Origin: Pseudomonadota bacterium
GTDB lineage: Bacteria > Pseudomonadota > Gammaproteobacteria > Xanthomonadales > Rhodanobacteraceae
Assembly: GCA_021818335.1 (NCBI GenBank)
Contig: JAKAEJ010000007.1
Coordinates: 1 to 48,901, forward strand
Length of the DNA stretch: 48,901 nt
Direction: 5' to 3'
Shown: positions 16,143-24,491 of the stretch, one piece after another
Layout: each line of letters starts with the position of its first letter
Numbering within the stretch: the stretch's first letter is position 1
The notes under the pieces: model-generated
What the model was told of the DNA's origin: nothing
Databases searched by the model: none
Seen by the model: only the letters and a program-made list of their open reading frames with translations
Position numbers and translations under genes: made by a program

Positions 16143-17704
16143 GTCCGGCACGCCCGACGCTCGCCGCCGCGGTTGCGGACCTCGTGCTCGCCGGCCCGGA
16201 AGCACGCCCCGGACTGGGCGGGGTGCTGGCCTGCGACGTGGCCCCCGCCGATTGGGCCCGCTCCGCGGCAGCGATGGCGGCAAATGGCGGCCGCCTGGCC
16301 GCACTGTGGATCGACCCGGGTGCGCAGCCTTGGCGGGCTCTGGCCCTGTTCGCCAACGGCGGTGACTACGTGCTCCTCCAAGCCGAACTGGCCGAGGATC
16401 CGACGCGGCTGCCGTCGCTCAGCCCCCATTTCGCCGCGGCCGAACGCATCGAACGCGGCCTGCACGACTTGCTGGGCTTGGAATTCGAGGGCCTTGTCGA
16501 CCGCAGGCGCTGGGTCCGCCACCGCGCCTGGGGCGCCGATGAGCATCCGCTGCGCGCGGCGCCGGTCCCGCCTGCCCGCGTGCCCGCGGATACCGACTAC
16601 GCCTATGCACCAATCCACGGCGAGTCCGTGCATCAAGTCCAGGTCGGTCCGATCCACGCAGGCATCATCGAGCCGGGGCAGTTCCGGTTCGCCACCGTCG
16701 GCGAGCAGGCATTGCGACTGGAGCTGCGCCTCGGCTTCGTCCATCGCGGCGTGCAGGCCCAGGCGGTCGGTCGCAACGCCGACGGCCTGCTGCGGCTGGC
16801 GACGCGCGTGTCGGGAGACAGCGCGGTCGCCCATGCATGGGCTGCGGCCATGGCGCTGGAGCGGGCCGCGACGACGGAGCCTCCGGCGCGGGCACTCGCG
16901 TTGCGTGCCCTGCTCCTCGAGCGCGAACGCGTGGCGAACCACCTCGGTGATGCCGGCGCAATCGCCAACGATGTGGGATTCAGTTTTGCGCAAATGCAGT
17001 TCAGTGCGCTGCGCGAGCGCTGGCAGCGCAGCAACGCCATGCTATTTGGCCATCGCCTGCTGTTCGACACCCTGGCGCCGGGCGGCGTCCGCTGCGACCT
17101 CGATGGCGAGGGCATGGCTCGCCTGCTGCGCGACCACCGGGAACTGCGCGAGTCCATGACGCCCCTGACGGACATCGTCCTCGACCACCCTTCGCTCGAC
17201 GACCGGTTGATCGGAACCGGCGTGCTCAGCGCCGAGGATGCCCGGCAGCTGGGCTGCATCGGCTACGTGGGTCGCGCCAGCGGGCAGGACGTCGACCTCC
17301 GCCGCGATGCACCGCACGCGCCCTACGACAGCCTGGACGTCCGGGTTCCCCTCTATGCGCAAGGCGATGTCGCGGCGCGACTGCGCGTCCGGCTGGACGA
17401 GATCATGGTGTCGCTGGACCTGATGGACCGGCTGCTGGCAAGCCTCCCCGCGGGCCCCGTCGCGACGACCTGGGAACCACCGGCGCGCGGCGGCGCGGGC
17501 CTGGGGCTGGTCGAGGGCTGGCGCGGCGAAACGATCGCCTGGGTAAGCCTCGACGGGAGCGGTCGCGTTACCTGCTACCAGCCGCGGGACCCGAGCGTGA
17601 TGAACTGGCCGGCGCTGGAAAGGCTGCTGCCCGGCAACATCGTTCCGGACTTCCCCGTGTGCAACAAGTCGATCAACGGCAGCTATGCCGGACACGATCT
17701 CTGA
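16139..17704 (+). CDS. hyfG: HyfG/HycE-like large subunit lacking the NiFe cysteine pairs
   Basis: A 521-residue NuoC-NuoD-like fusion. The N-terminal ~170 residues are NuoC-like. The NuoD/large-subunit part begins near AYAPIHGESVHQVQVGPIHAG and GQFRF. In true group 4 hydrogenases the first metal-binding pair lies in a motif like RxCGxC; here the same place reads RVSGDS (residues 223-228), with both Cys replaced by Ser. The C-terminal pair (DPCxxC in HycE) is replaced by a tail with one cysteine, Cys508 (VCNKSINGSYAG), and the protein ends without a cleavable extension. It therefore should not carry a NiFe centre and is unlikely to be a hydrogenase. It resembles the large subunit of Ehr-type complexes. 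It overlaps hyfF by four bases; hyfI follows after nine. Confidence 0.9.
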   Translation: MSPARPTLAAAVADLVLAGPEARPGLGGVLACDVAPADWARSAAAMAANGGRLAALWIDPGAQPWRALALFANGGDYVLLQAELAEDPTRLPSLSPHFAAAERIERGLHDLLGLEFEGLVDRRRWVRHRAWGADEHPLRAAPVPPARVPADTDYAYAPIHGESVHQVQVGPIHAGIIEPGQFRFATVGEQALRLELRLGFVHRGVQAQAVGRNADGLLRLATRVSGDSAVAHAWAAAMALERAATTEPPARALALRALLLERERVANHLGDAGAIANDVGFSFAQMQFSALRERWQRSNAMLFGHRLLFDTLAPGGVRCDLDGEGMARLLRDHRELRESMTPLTDIVLDHPSLDDRLIGTGVLSAEDARQLGCIGYVGRASGQDVDLRRDAPHAPYDSLDVRVPLYAQGDVAARLRVRLDEIMVSLDLMDRLLASLPAGPVATTWEPPARGGAGLGLVEGWRGETIAWVSLDGSGRVTCYQPRDPSVMNWPALERLLPGNIVPDFPVCNKSINGSYAGHDL

Positions 17705-17713
17705 GGTACTCCC

Positions 17714-18247
17714 ATGCTGCGCATCCTCAATCGCGTCGCCCGCACCGGCACCCTGACCGAGGCACTCGATGACACGCCGCTCCAGTCCCTGGGCATCGCG
17801 GTGCGGCGACGACTGGATGCGCGCTTCGCCGGCAGCCTGGCCATTCGCCACGTCGACGCGGGATCCTGCAATGGCTGCGAACTCGAACTGCACGCGCTGG
17901 GCAATCCCTACCACGACCTGGAACAGTACGGAATTCGCTTCGTGGCATCGCCACGCCACGCCGACGCGCTGCTCGTGACGGGCGTGGTGAGCCGCCACAT
18001 GCAGGCGGCCTTGCTCGATGCCTGGCAGGCCATGCCGGCACCGAAGCTGGTGATCGCCGCCGGAAGCTGCGCGTGCGATGGCGGGGAATTCGGTTGCAGC
18101 TATGCCACGGTCGGGGCCGTGGATGCGCTGCTGCCCGTGGATGTGGCGATCGCCGGCTGCCCGCCGACACCCGTGGCCTTGCTCAAGGGCCTGCTCGCCG
18201 CCCTGGGCCGCGAGGGCCGACTTACGGGACGCGACCGCCCTCGCTGA
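17714..18247 (+). CDS. hyfI: HyfI/NuoB-like small subunit with a [4Fe-4S] cluster
   Basis: A 177-residue small subunit of the NuoB/HycG/HyfI family. Candidate cluster ligands are retained: Cys52 and Cys55 in GSCNGCELE, Cys119 in AAGSCACDGG and Cys149 in IAGCPPTP. Cys121 and Cys128 are additional. The proximal [4Fe-4S] (N2-like) cluster should therefore be present even though the large subunit has lost its NiFe site, so electron transfer rather than pure ion transport remains possible. It is the last gene of the operon. Its 3' end overlaps the oppositely directed lipoprotein gene by 26 bases. No ferredoxin-like HyfA/HyfH gene follows. Confidence 0.92.
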   Translation: MLRILNRVARTGTLTEALDDTPLQSLGIAVRRRLDARFAGSLAIRHVDAGSCNGCELELHALGNPYHDLEQYGIRFVASPRHADALLVTGVVSRHMQAALLDAWQAMPAPKLVIAAGSCACDGGEFGCSYATVGAVDALLPVDVAIAGCPPTPVALLKGLLAALGREGRLTGRDRPR

Positions 18248-18644
18248 TGTCGGGCAATCCCGAGACCAGCCACCAGTGCTTGTCCTTCCGGCTCCAGTGC
18301 CACGTCTGCCTGTCGAGCACGGTGCGTGCAACCTGCGTATTGCGGTTGATCAATTCGATGGCCACGACCTGGCGATAGCGATCCGGCGGACTGGGCAACA
18401 CGCCCTGCACCTCGTAGGTCGCCACGCTGACCTGCGCATAGCGAGCGAGATCGAACCGGCTCAGCGGATGCGCGTGGCGCTGGTGTGGCGAAAGGAACGT
18501 GAAGCCCGCGGCCAGACCGTCCCAGCGCAATGCGTTGCCGTAGGCATCTACCGTCTTCCGCAAGTCGTTCTGGCGTCGGTCGGTTGCGCACCCCCCCAGG
18601 AGAAGTAGCGCGATCGCCAGCGCCGCAAGCGACCGCCGCGGCAT
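18222..18644 (-). CDS. Putative outer-membrane or periplasmic lipoprotein
   Basis: A 140-residue protein with a lipoprotein signal: positive start MPRR, hydrophobic stretch, and lipobox LLGGC with Cys19 as the likely lipidated residue. The mature part (LRKTVDAYGNALRWDGL ... LVSGLPD) has an alpha+beta pattern with several aromatic residues and resembles the small NTF2-like lipoproteins of Xanthomonadales. No enzymatic motif is seen. The ATG shares a base with the TAA stop of the upstream thioesterase-like gene (TAATG), which implies translational reinitiation. It is convergent with hyfI and overlaps its 3' end. Confidence 0.72.
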   Translation of the reverse strand: MPRRSLAALAIALLLLGGCATDRRQNDLRKTVDAYGNALRWDGLAAGFTFLSPHQRHAHPLSRFDLARYAQVSVATYEVQGVLPSPPDRYRQVVAIELINRNTQVARTVLDRQTWHWSRKDKHWWLVSGLPDISEGGRVP

Positions 18645-19150
18645 TACCGGCCCTCCCCGGCAGGACATTTGGCCACGAACCGCGCGCGCAGACGCGCCGC
18701 CGTGCGGCCGGCATGCGCGACCTCCACCGAAATGCCGAGGCGGCCCTTGCCTCGCATCGCCAGCGCCGAGAAAAACGCCTCCCAGGATTGGTCCTCCGCC
18801 AGCGTGGCCCGCGCCTGCAATTCGCCCCATACGGGCACCAGGTAGTCGATGCTGCTGTCCTGGACATACACGTCGCAATCCAGGCCACGCGCTTCCAGGC
18901 GCAGTTCGATCGCGGCCCACGCCGCGAGCGTCATCAGCGACGCCAGGCTGCCGCCAAACGCGCAGCCCTTGTCGTTGACGTTGGGCGCCAGGGGCGCCCG
19001 CAACACGAGTGCCTCATCGTCGACGGGGCCGGCTTCCAGCTGCATGGCCGCCGTCAGGGGAATCTCGTGGCGCAGGCGCGCCACGAGCCGCACCAGCGCG
19101 GCGGCAGCGGGCAGCGGCAGGACGTCATCCAAGCTGGTCACGGCATTCAT
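18644..19150 (-). CDS. Hotdog-fold protein, YiiD C-terminal-type putative thioesterase
   Basis: A 168-residue protein whose NVNDKGCAFGGSLASLMTLAAW block matches the YiiD_C (thioesterase-type) hotdog domain: the N(D)KG.AFGGS turn leads into the central helix, and YVQDSSIDYLVPVWGEL forms the next strand. Such domains are usually acyl-CoA or acyl-carrier thioesterases, sometimes fused to a GNAT acetyltransferase in YiiD. Here the domain stands alone. The gene is first in a two-gene unit with the lipoprotein. The substrate is unknown. Confidence 0.75.
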   Translation of the reverse strand: MNAVTSLDDVLPLPAAAALVRLVARLRHEIPLTAAMQLEAGPVDDEALVLRAPLAPNVNDKGCAFGGSLASLMTLAAWAAIELRLEARGLDCDVYVQDSSIDYLVPVWGELQARATLAEDQSWEAFFSALAMRGKGRLGISVEVAHAGRTAARLRARFVAKCPAGEGR

Positions 19151-19620
19151 CCCGGCCAGTGTGCCGGCTCACGCGCACCGCAACAAGTCTGCGTGAGGGT
19201 ACGCGGCGGCGCCGCTGCGTGGAATATCCACAGTCTGATTGTGATTTGAACATTTGCACCAAGCTTGTAGGACCGGCAAACAAAGACCGCTCGGGCTGTG
19301 TTGACGCTCTAATCGCGCAAGTACTCAAACTGACCGCAGCTTCACTTTGTCAACAAAGCGGACAAGCATGGTTTCGTGTTCGCTTTTGATCATGGCCACG
19401 GCACTCTGCCGCGGATCGCTTGTCGTCTGCTCGCTTGATCGCCCCGCGCATACGCAGACTTTCCTCGTCCGGCACAAGATGATGTGGGTGCTTGGAAAAA
19501 AATGAGCAATTCTTGACGTAGAGACTGAACATCCGGCCGGACTCTACTGCATGCGAATGCCGCGTATGCGCCTGACCCTGCCGGTCGGAAGTGTGACGCG
19601 GAACGTTGCCGAGGTTCAGG
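19151..19620. other. Gene-poor spacer before the secreted-protein region
   Basis: 470 bases with no convincing gene. TTGACG boxes at 19301 and 19513 lack a good -10 at the right distance. Composition drops from the very GC-rich core and short A-runs appear (for example near 19495). It marks the left edge of the accessory region that runs to about 30.5 kb. Confidence 0.5.
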
Positions 19621-21241
19621 ATGGGTCGCACGCGAATGACAACGCGAGTGAGTCGTGGGGTGGGCGTCGGCGCATTGGCGCTGGTTCTGATGACGGCCGT
19701 GGGAGACGCCACTTCCGTAGCGACCGGCATGCGGAGTACCAGGCTCGCGGTAGCCTCTTCCGGGCTGGTGGCGGCCATCAGCCAGAGCGCGCAGCGCGAG
19801 GCTACCCTCAGTCCCACCCGCCGCATCGATGCGCGGGGTTGCGCCCTGCTCATAGCACAGCGCACGAACGGCTGCTTTAGCCCGGCCGACGCCGCGATCG
19901 TTCGCCTACCCCATGCTGCGCTGCACATAAGACTGACCATCTGGGGCCATCACCGCCGGCTTACAGCGCCGGCACTTGCCGCCGGACGGCCACACGCCAA
20001 CCGGATGAAGTACCGGAGCGAGGGCATCCGGCCTTGGTGGCGAGTATTGCCTTTGGGCTACAAACAGGGGTTTACCGTGGAACGTGCACCGGCGAGTCGC
20101 GGCCCAGTAGTCATCGAACTGCACGCGAGCCGCACGCCAGCAGTGCGACGCGACAGGCTCGCCTGGGGCACCCTCCGTTACGGTAAGCTGCGGTGGATAA
20201 ATGCTGCGGGACAGGTGCTGCCTGGCACGCTGATGGCCATCGGTCGCAGGGTTTTTCTGCGCTTCGGCGCCGCCCACGCCCGCCATCCAGTCAACTTAGA
20301 CCCGCTGGCGTGGGTTGAGCAGGAAGTGACTGCCTGCGATGGCGCAGCCAGCGATGTCTTCGGCTTCTCGGTTGCGCCCTCTGTCGATACCGCCTCGGTG
20401 GGAACGCCGTTCCGTCAAGTCGGCAGCAATGCCGATGAGAGTGCGGTCTATTTCTTCGGCAGTGCCGACCTCGACCTGACGCTGAGCACCTCGGCCACGG
20501 CGGCGCCCGGTGCCCACTACAGCGGCCAAGCGTTCCTCGCCAACAGCCACAGTACGGCAAGTTCGGCGCTGAGCGTGACGTTGTCGGTGCCCACTGGCAC
20601 GAACTACGTGTACGCCTGCGCCACCCAAGGCAGCTGCAGCCAGACAGCAGGCACCGTCACCTGCAATCTTGGCAGCCTTGCGGTCAGGGGCAGCAGCGCC
20701 AACACCAGCGTCACCCTCCAGGCCACCGCCGCAGCGGGGACCGTGCTCGCCAACGGCGCGAAGTTATCTTCAAGCACCCCAGCTCTGAGCCAGAATTCCA
20801 CTATCAGGATGGCCATGACGTTAGCCGTCACGGACCTCGCGAACCTGAACATGACCGCGGGTCAGAGCAGTCCGGCCGAGAATTTCTCGATCGCCGGGAC
20901 CGGTTTGCTTGCGGCGGACGTCAGTTCCGCCAACACCACCCGGTTGTCATGTGCGGGGCCTCTGATTGCCTCGGGCCGCGATGCCAACGGCGCCCCCACC
21001 ACGCTCACCCTAATACCGGCGGCAAGCCAGACGGGCACCGCCACGATGACCGTGAAGGAAGAACACTCTCACGCTCACGGTGAACGGTTTGCCGCCATCC
21101 CCCTGCGGAGGTAGCGGTGCAATGGGCAGCCGGAGTCTGCTCGGTTTGCCGCTGGCTTTACTGCTGTCGATCCGTCGCAAGCCGCGGAATCGATCTAGCG
21201 GCACAGATGGGTTCAAAACGGGTTTCTTCGAAACGTCATAA
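19621..21241 (+). pseudogene. Degenerate FG-GAP/integrin-like secreted protein, frameshifted near its C-terminus
   Basis: The frame opens at ATG 19621 with a signal-like segment (GVGVGALALVLMTAVGDA). It continues through the N-terminal domain seen before FG-GAP repeats in Xanthomonadales surface proteins (YKQGFTVERAPASRGPVVIEL ... HPVNLDPLAWVEQ). One FG-GAP-like unit follows (CDGAASDVFGFSVA ... QVGSNADESAVYFF). The usual run of such repeats is missing: the protein goes straight into a DUF11-like Ser/Thr-rich domain with paired cysteines. The frame then stops at 21114. A +1 shift around 21055-21062 restores NTLTLTVNGLPPSPCGGSG, a hydrophobic stretch and a RRKPRNR cluster up to a stop at 21239, a typical C-terminal sorting/anchor signal. 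I infer an indel that removed the anchor, plus loss of internal repeats. Confidence 0.6.
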
Positions 21242-21257
21242 GCAAAGGAGAATGTCC

Positions 21258-22346
21258 ATGAAATTGCATTGCGGATCTTTCGTTTTGGGCGTCCTTGGAA
21301 CGCTTGGATTGATCACAGCTGCTGCAGCCAATGGCAAGGATCCTACCCATAACCTGGTGGTCAACGGAGACTTCGAAAGAGGAAATACAGGGTTCGCCAC
21401 GGGATATACGTTTGGAGACCTCTCCGGCCCAGGCAGCTACAACATTGTCAGCAATCCTTCCACTGCCAAAGGCTCGTATGGCGACTGGTGCAACTGCGGT
21501 GACCATACGACAGGATCGGGAAACATGATGGTCGTGAACGGCGCCAACTCCGCTTCGACGCCAGTTTGGAAGGAAACGGTGCATGTGACGCCGGCGACGG
21601 ACTATACCTTCTCCTATTGGGGAGCCGAGGTGGACCATGACAGCTCGTCTTTGCCGCGCTTACTAGTGAAGATCAACGGCAGAGTGATTGGAACAGGCAC
21701 CATCCCCGAGAGAAGCCCAGACAACGGCGGAAGCTGGCACGATTACAAATCAAAGTGGAACTCTGGTTCCAGCAGCAGAGCGCATTTGGCCATTTACGAC
21801 GCGAATACACATACTGGCTGGAACGATTTCATGATTGACGACATCCACTTCAGTTCATCCTCAGTTGCCGCTGGAGCCGCGGCAAAAGAGGCGCGCCAAG
21901 CATCAGGTGCAGACCCAATCACCACCCACGCCCAGATCATCGTGAAAGATGCACGTGGCAGCGTAATTCCGCTCAAGCCACAGGAGAAGACTGCGCTGAT
22001 GTTCATGCAGGCGATTTCTTCCCTGGAGGATGATTGTATTCTCCAGTTGAACCGGAGTTGTTCTTTGGTAGAGTTGATCGCCGGGCCGAAGGCGTCCAAC
22101 TGGAACATCGGTAGATTGAAATATGATCCGCGCAGGGATCCAAATTACAATTACACGGTCACAATCAGCAGAAACGGCTGGACGGCGAGCGCCAGGCCGC
22201 AACGTCCGGACCTGGGCGGATTCTTTGTCGATGGCATCGGCAGAATGGCGGCCAATACCTATTATCATGCAAATGGCCCTGCCACGAATAAAGACACGAA
22301 ACTGGACGAGATCTCCATTTCGGGAGAATTGTTTCAAGTGCATTGA
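21258..22346 (+). CDS. Secreted protein with a carbohydrate-binding-like jelly-roll domain
   Basis: A 362-residue protein with a signal peptide (KLHCGSFVLGVLGTLGLITAAAA). Residues ~30-195 read like a CBM4/9-type galactose-binding fold: NLVVNGDFERGNTGF at the start, GNMMVVNGANS in the middle, and WNDFMIDDIHFSS at the end. The C-terminal ~140 residues, after a short Ala/Lys linker, form a separate domain (SLEDDCILQLNRSCSLVELI ... YTVTISRNGWTASARP ... GGFFVDGIG) that I do not recognise with confidence. The start at 21258 was chosen because AAGGAG lies eight bases upstream; ATG 21252 is too close to it. G+C is clearly lower than in the core (sampled 60-base lines 45-57%), suggesting acquisition. 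No catalytic motif is seen; a surface or extracellular binding role is an inference. Confidence 0.75.
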   Translation: MKLHCGSFVLGVLGTLGLITAAAANGKDPTHNLVVNGDFERGNTGFATGYTFGDLSGPGSYNIVSNPSTAKGSYGDWCNCGDHTTGSGNMMVVNGANSASTPVWKETVHVTPATDYTFSYWGAEVDHDSSSLPRLLVKINGRVIGTGTIPERSPDNGGSWHDYKSKWNSGSSSRAHLAIYDANTHTGWNDFMIDDIHFSSSSVAAGAAAKEARQASGADPITTHAQIIVKDARGSVIPLKPQEKTALMFMQAISSLEDDCILQLNRSCSLVELIAGPKASNWNIGRLKYDPRRDPNYNYTVTISRNGWTASARPQRPDLGGFFVDGIGRMAANTYYHANGPATNKDTKLDEISISGELFQVH

Positions 22347-22536
22347 TCAATGAGTTCATCTCTATCTCAGACTCCTGCATCCGCTGGTACAACGGAGGCC
22401 AGGATCAAGATCTTGCTGGGCTCACGCAGCCCAACCGAACAGCTCAGCAACATGAAGCCCGCTGCTTGGCCCGTCCAGGTTTTCTGCCGCATCCCCGATG
22501 GTCAACCTTCAACGGGCAGCAACAGGAGTGCGCGTC

Positions 22537-23214
22537 ATGCGAACAATGCAGATCTCGCTTGTTCTCGTCCTGGTCGCAGGTTGCATCGCCGTACCAGCCT
22601 CCGCCCCGGCGTTTGCCGAGGGTTCGGTCGATTGGGGGTCGGTGACGGAGCTGGTCGGGACCTATCATGCGGTGAGGATCTCAAACGGCGGACGTCGCAG
22701 CGAAGTCAAGGGAACGGCAATACTCTCGTTCCAGAGGTCCTATCCGGTAAAGCCCGGCCAACTCGCGTACGCTTTTCAGGGAACGGCCGATTCAACCGTG
22801 CACAAATCGAGGCCGTCATCCGCCGATCCGTGCCTTGCGATGGGGCCACCACCGGACCTCTCGGGGCATGCACGCAGCACGGGAATCACGCTCACGATCG
22901 ACACCGCGCACGGGATCTACTATTGGAGCGCGCAGCCGATCAAGCTCAGGTTCGAGGTCGGTGGCCCGTATACGCCGCAGTGCGGAAGCCCCTTCGGCCC
23001 CCGCCATATGAGGACATCCAGCGCCGGCGGGGTCAGCGTCGGCAAGTTGCCGTTGCCCGAGAACGGCGAGATCCTGTGCGGCAAGGCGGTGTTCAGCGAC
23101 CCGGGTGACTTCACGACTTACGTCGACTGGATGTTCAAGCCGAAGAACGTCATGCTGAAGAACGCCGCACCGCACTGTCCATCGGTGAAGAAGGCCACCG
23201 GCGGAACCACGTAG
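22537..23214 (+). CDS. Secreted protein of unknown function
   Basis: A 225-residue protein with a clear signal peptide (MQISLVLVLVAGCIAVPASAPAFA) and a good AGGAG ribosome site eight bases before ATG 22537. The mature part is rich in beta-strand-like stretches (VTELVGTYHAVRISNGG, KGTAILSFQ, ITLTIDTAHGIYYWSAQPIKLRFEV) and has four cysteines, which may form disulfides. I recognise no family and see no active-site motif. It follows the jelly-roll gene in the same direction after 190 bases and is convergent with the PKD protein gene. Confidence 0.65.
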   Translation: MRTMQISLVLVLVAGCIAVPASAPAFAEGSVDWGSVTELVGTYHAVRISNGGRRSEVKGTAILSFQRSYPVKPGQLAYAFQGTADSTVHKSRPSSADPCLAMGPPPDLSGHARSTGITLTIDTAHGIYYWSAQPIKLRFEVGGPYTPQCGSPFGPRHMRTSSAGGVSVGKLPLPENGEILCGKAVFSDPGDFTTYVDWMFKPKNVMLKNAAPHCPSVKKATGGTT

Positions 23215-23412
23215 CAGTGGCGTGGGTGGTCACCATTCCGCCACCGGAGTCAACAGGCACATCGATGCGCGTCCCCGTTCGTGACGGGCAGTTCCGACCC
23301 GCCTTGCCACTGACCACCAGCCGCTGTGTTTCGGCGGCGCCAAGGAAATGAGCTATAGCAAACAAGGCGGGTGGGGGCGCATGGCGTCGCGGTGATACGG
23401 GTGACCTGCAGG

Positions 23413-24429
23413 CTAGTGCTTGGAACACTTGTACCAGCGTGCAAGAGGGACACTCATGGGTGAGTTTCTTGCAGGCCCGAGATAGCGGCATGTCGCCTTG
23501 GCGAAATGGATGTGCAGGTCGACCTTGCCGGAAACGTGTTCGTTGCCCCATGCACCGGTGACATGCAGGGCTTTGCCGGGATCGATCTTGCAGGAAGAGG
23601 CCGCCTGCGCGGTAGCAGGTTTGCATTTGAGCTTTGTTGCACCGCTGCGGATGTCGGCCGGTGCGAAGCTGAAACCGGATGCCATTTGTGCGGCAACAAG
23701 GCGGATCCTTCGCGTGCACGGGCGGGCTTCCCAAATGCGGTTGAGCGCCGCGATATTGACGTATTTGGGATCCACTGCAGTGACTTGTCCGGAGTTCAGG
23801 AACACCAGGATGTTGTCCGGATCACGCTGGGTCAAACCGTTCGAAGTGATTACGGCCGTTCCGAACAGCTGCAGCACGGGATATGGAAAATCGCTCCGCT
23901 CGATGCCAAAGCGCGGGATCCAGGTCATGGTGGCGTCGAATGCCCCACATCCAGGTGCTTGAGCAACAATGGCCGTACTCGCGGTGCTGCCGCGCAGGTC
24001 CAGTCTCGTTAAACCCCTTTGTTGGGCACTATTCACGATGAGTATCGGGTTGCCTGCCGTGCACTGCGCGCCATTCGAGTAGCTCAGCAGCAGGTGGATC
24101 TCATAGGTTTTTCCCATCTTTGCCATAGGGACGGGATACACGTGGCTCACCGTGCCAGTGGCACTGCGGCCCGAAAGTGACGCCCCATCACCAAAGAACC
24201 ACGAGCGGGAGGTCAGCGTCGCCCCTCCGGGGGCGACGCTGTCGTCGGTGATCGCGACCGGAACTCCACCGGACGCACTTTGCGGCGCCTCGATGAGCGC
24301 GCGGCAGCCCCGAGAGCCGGTTGAGACTGCCTTCACCTGAGCGGCCACGGCAATGGCAAGCCAGGCGAGCACAACCAGCACACCCTTGCTTGCGGGGTGC
24401 AGAGCTTTGCAGAAACGGCTCATGTCCAT
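23413..24429 (-). CDS. Secreted PKD-domain protein
   Basis: A 338-residue protein with an N-terminal signal/anchor (ALHPASKGVLVVLAWLAIAVAAQVKA). Residues ~45-115 form a PKD-like immunoglobulin domain: TLTSRSWFFGDGASLSG carries the WxFGDG signature, and VSHVYPVPMAKMGKTYEIHLLLSYSNG carries the HxY element. The rest (~220 residues) is unrecognised, with several cysteines and a Lys/Cys-ending tail. PKD domains usually mediate protein or glycan contacts at the cell surface. Start choice: AGGAGAGG lies just before ATG 24429; the ATG at 24423 is equally in frame. It is co-directional with the two genes upstream (24492-25052 and 25313-26668). Confidence 0.7.
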   Translation of the reverse strand: MDMSRFCKALHPASKGVLVVLAWLAIAVAAQVKAVSTGSRGCRALIEAPQSASGGVPVAITDDSVAPGGATLTSRSWFFGDGASLSGRSATGTVSHVYPVPMAKMGKTYEIHLLLSYSNGAQCTAGNPILIVNSAQQRGLTRLDLRGSTASTAIVAQAPGCGAFDATMTWIPRFGIERSDFPYPVLQLFGTAVITSNGLTQRDPDNILVFLNSGQVTAVDPKYVNIAALNRIWEARPCTRRIRLVAAQMASGFSFAPADIRSGATKLKCKPATAQAASSCKIDPGKALHVTGAWGNEHVSGKVDLHIHFAKATCRYLGPARNSPMSVPLARWYKCSKH

Positions 24430-24491
24430 GTTCCTCTCCTCCGCGTCAACCACTGTTCGCCCGTGTCAAGCTCTATCCGAAGGCTCGCCAG

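Noticed and set aside
10777-18247. Formate hydrogenlyase or H2-evolving hydrogenase-4
   Set aside because: The subunit family matches, but the NiFe ligands are missing and no formate dehydrogenase, ferredoxin subunit or maturation gene is present, so the hydrogenase name is kept only as a family label.
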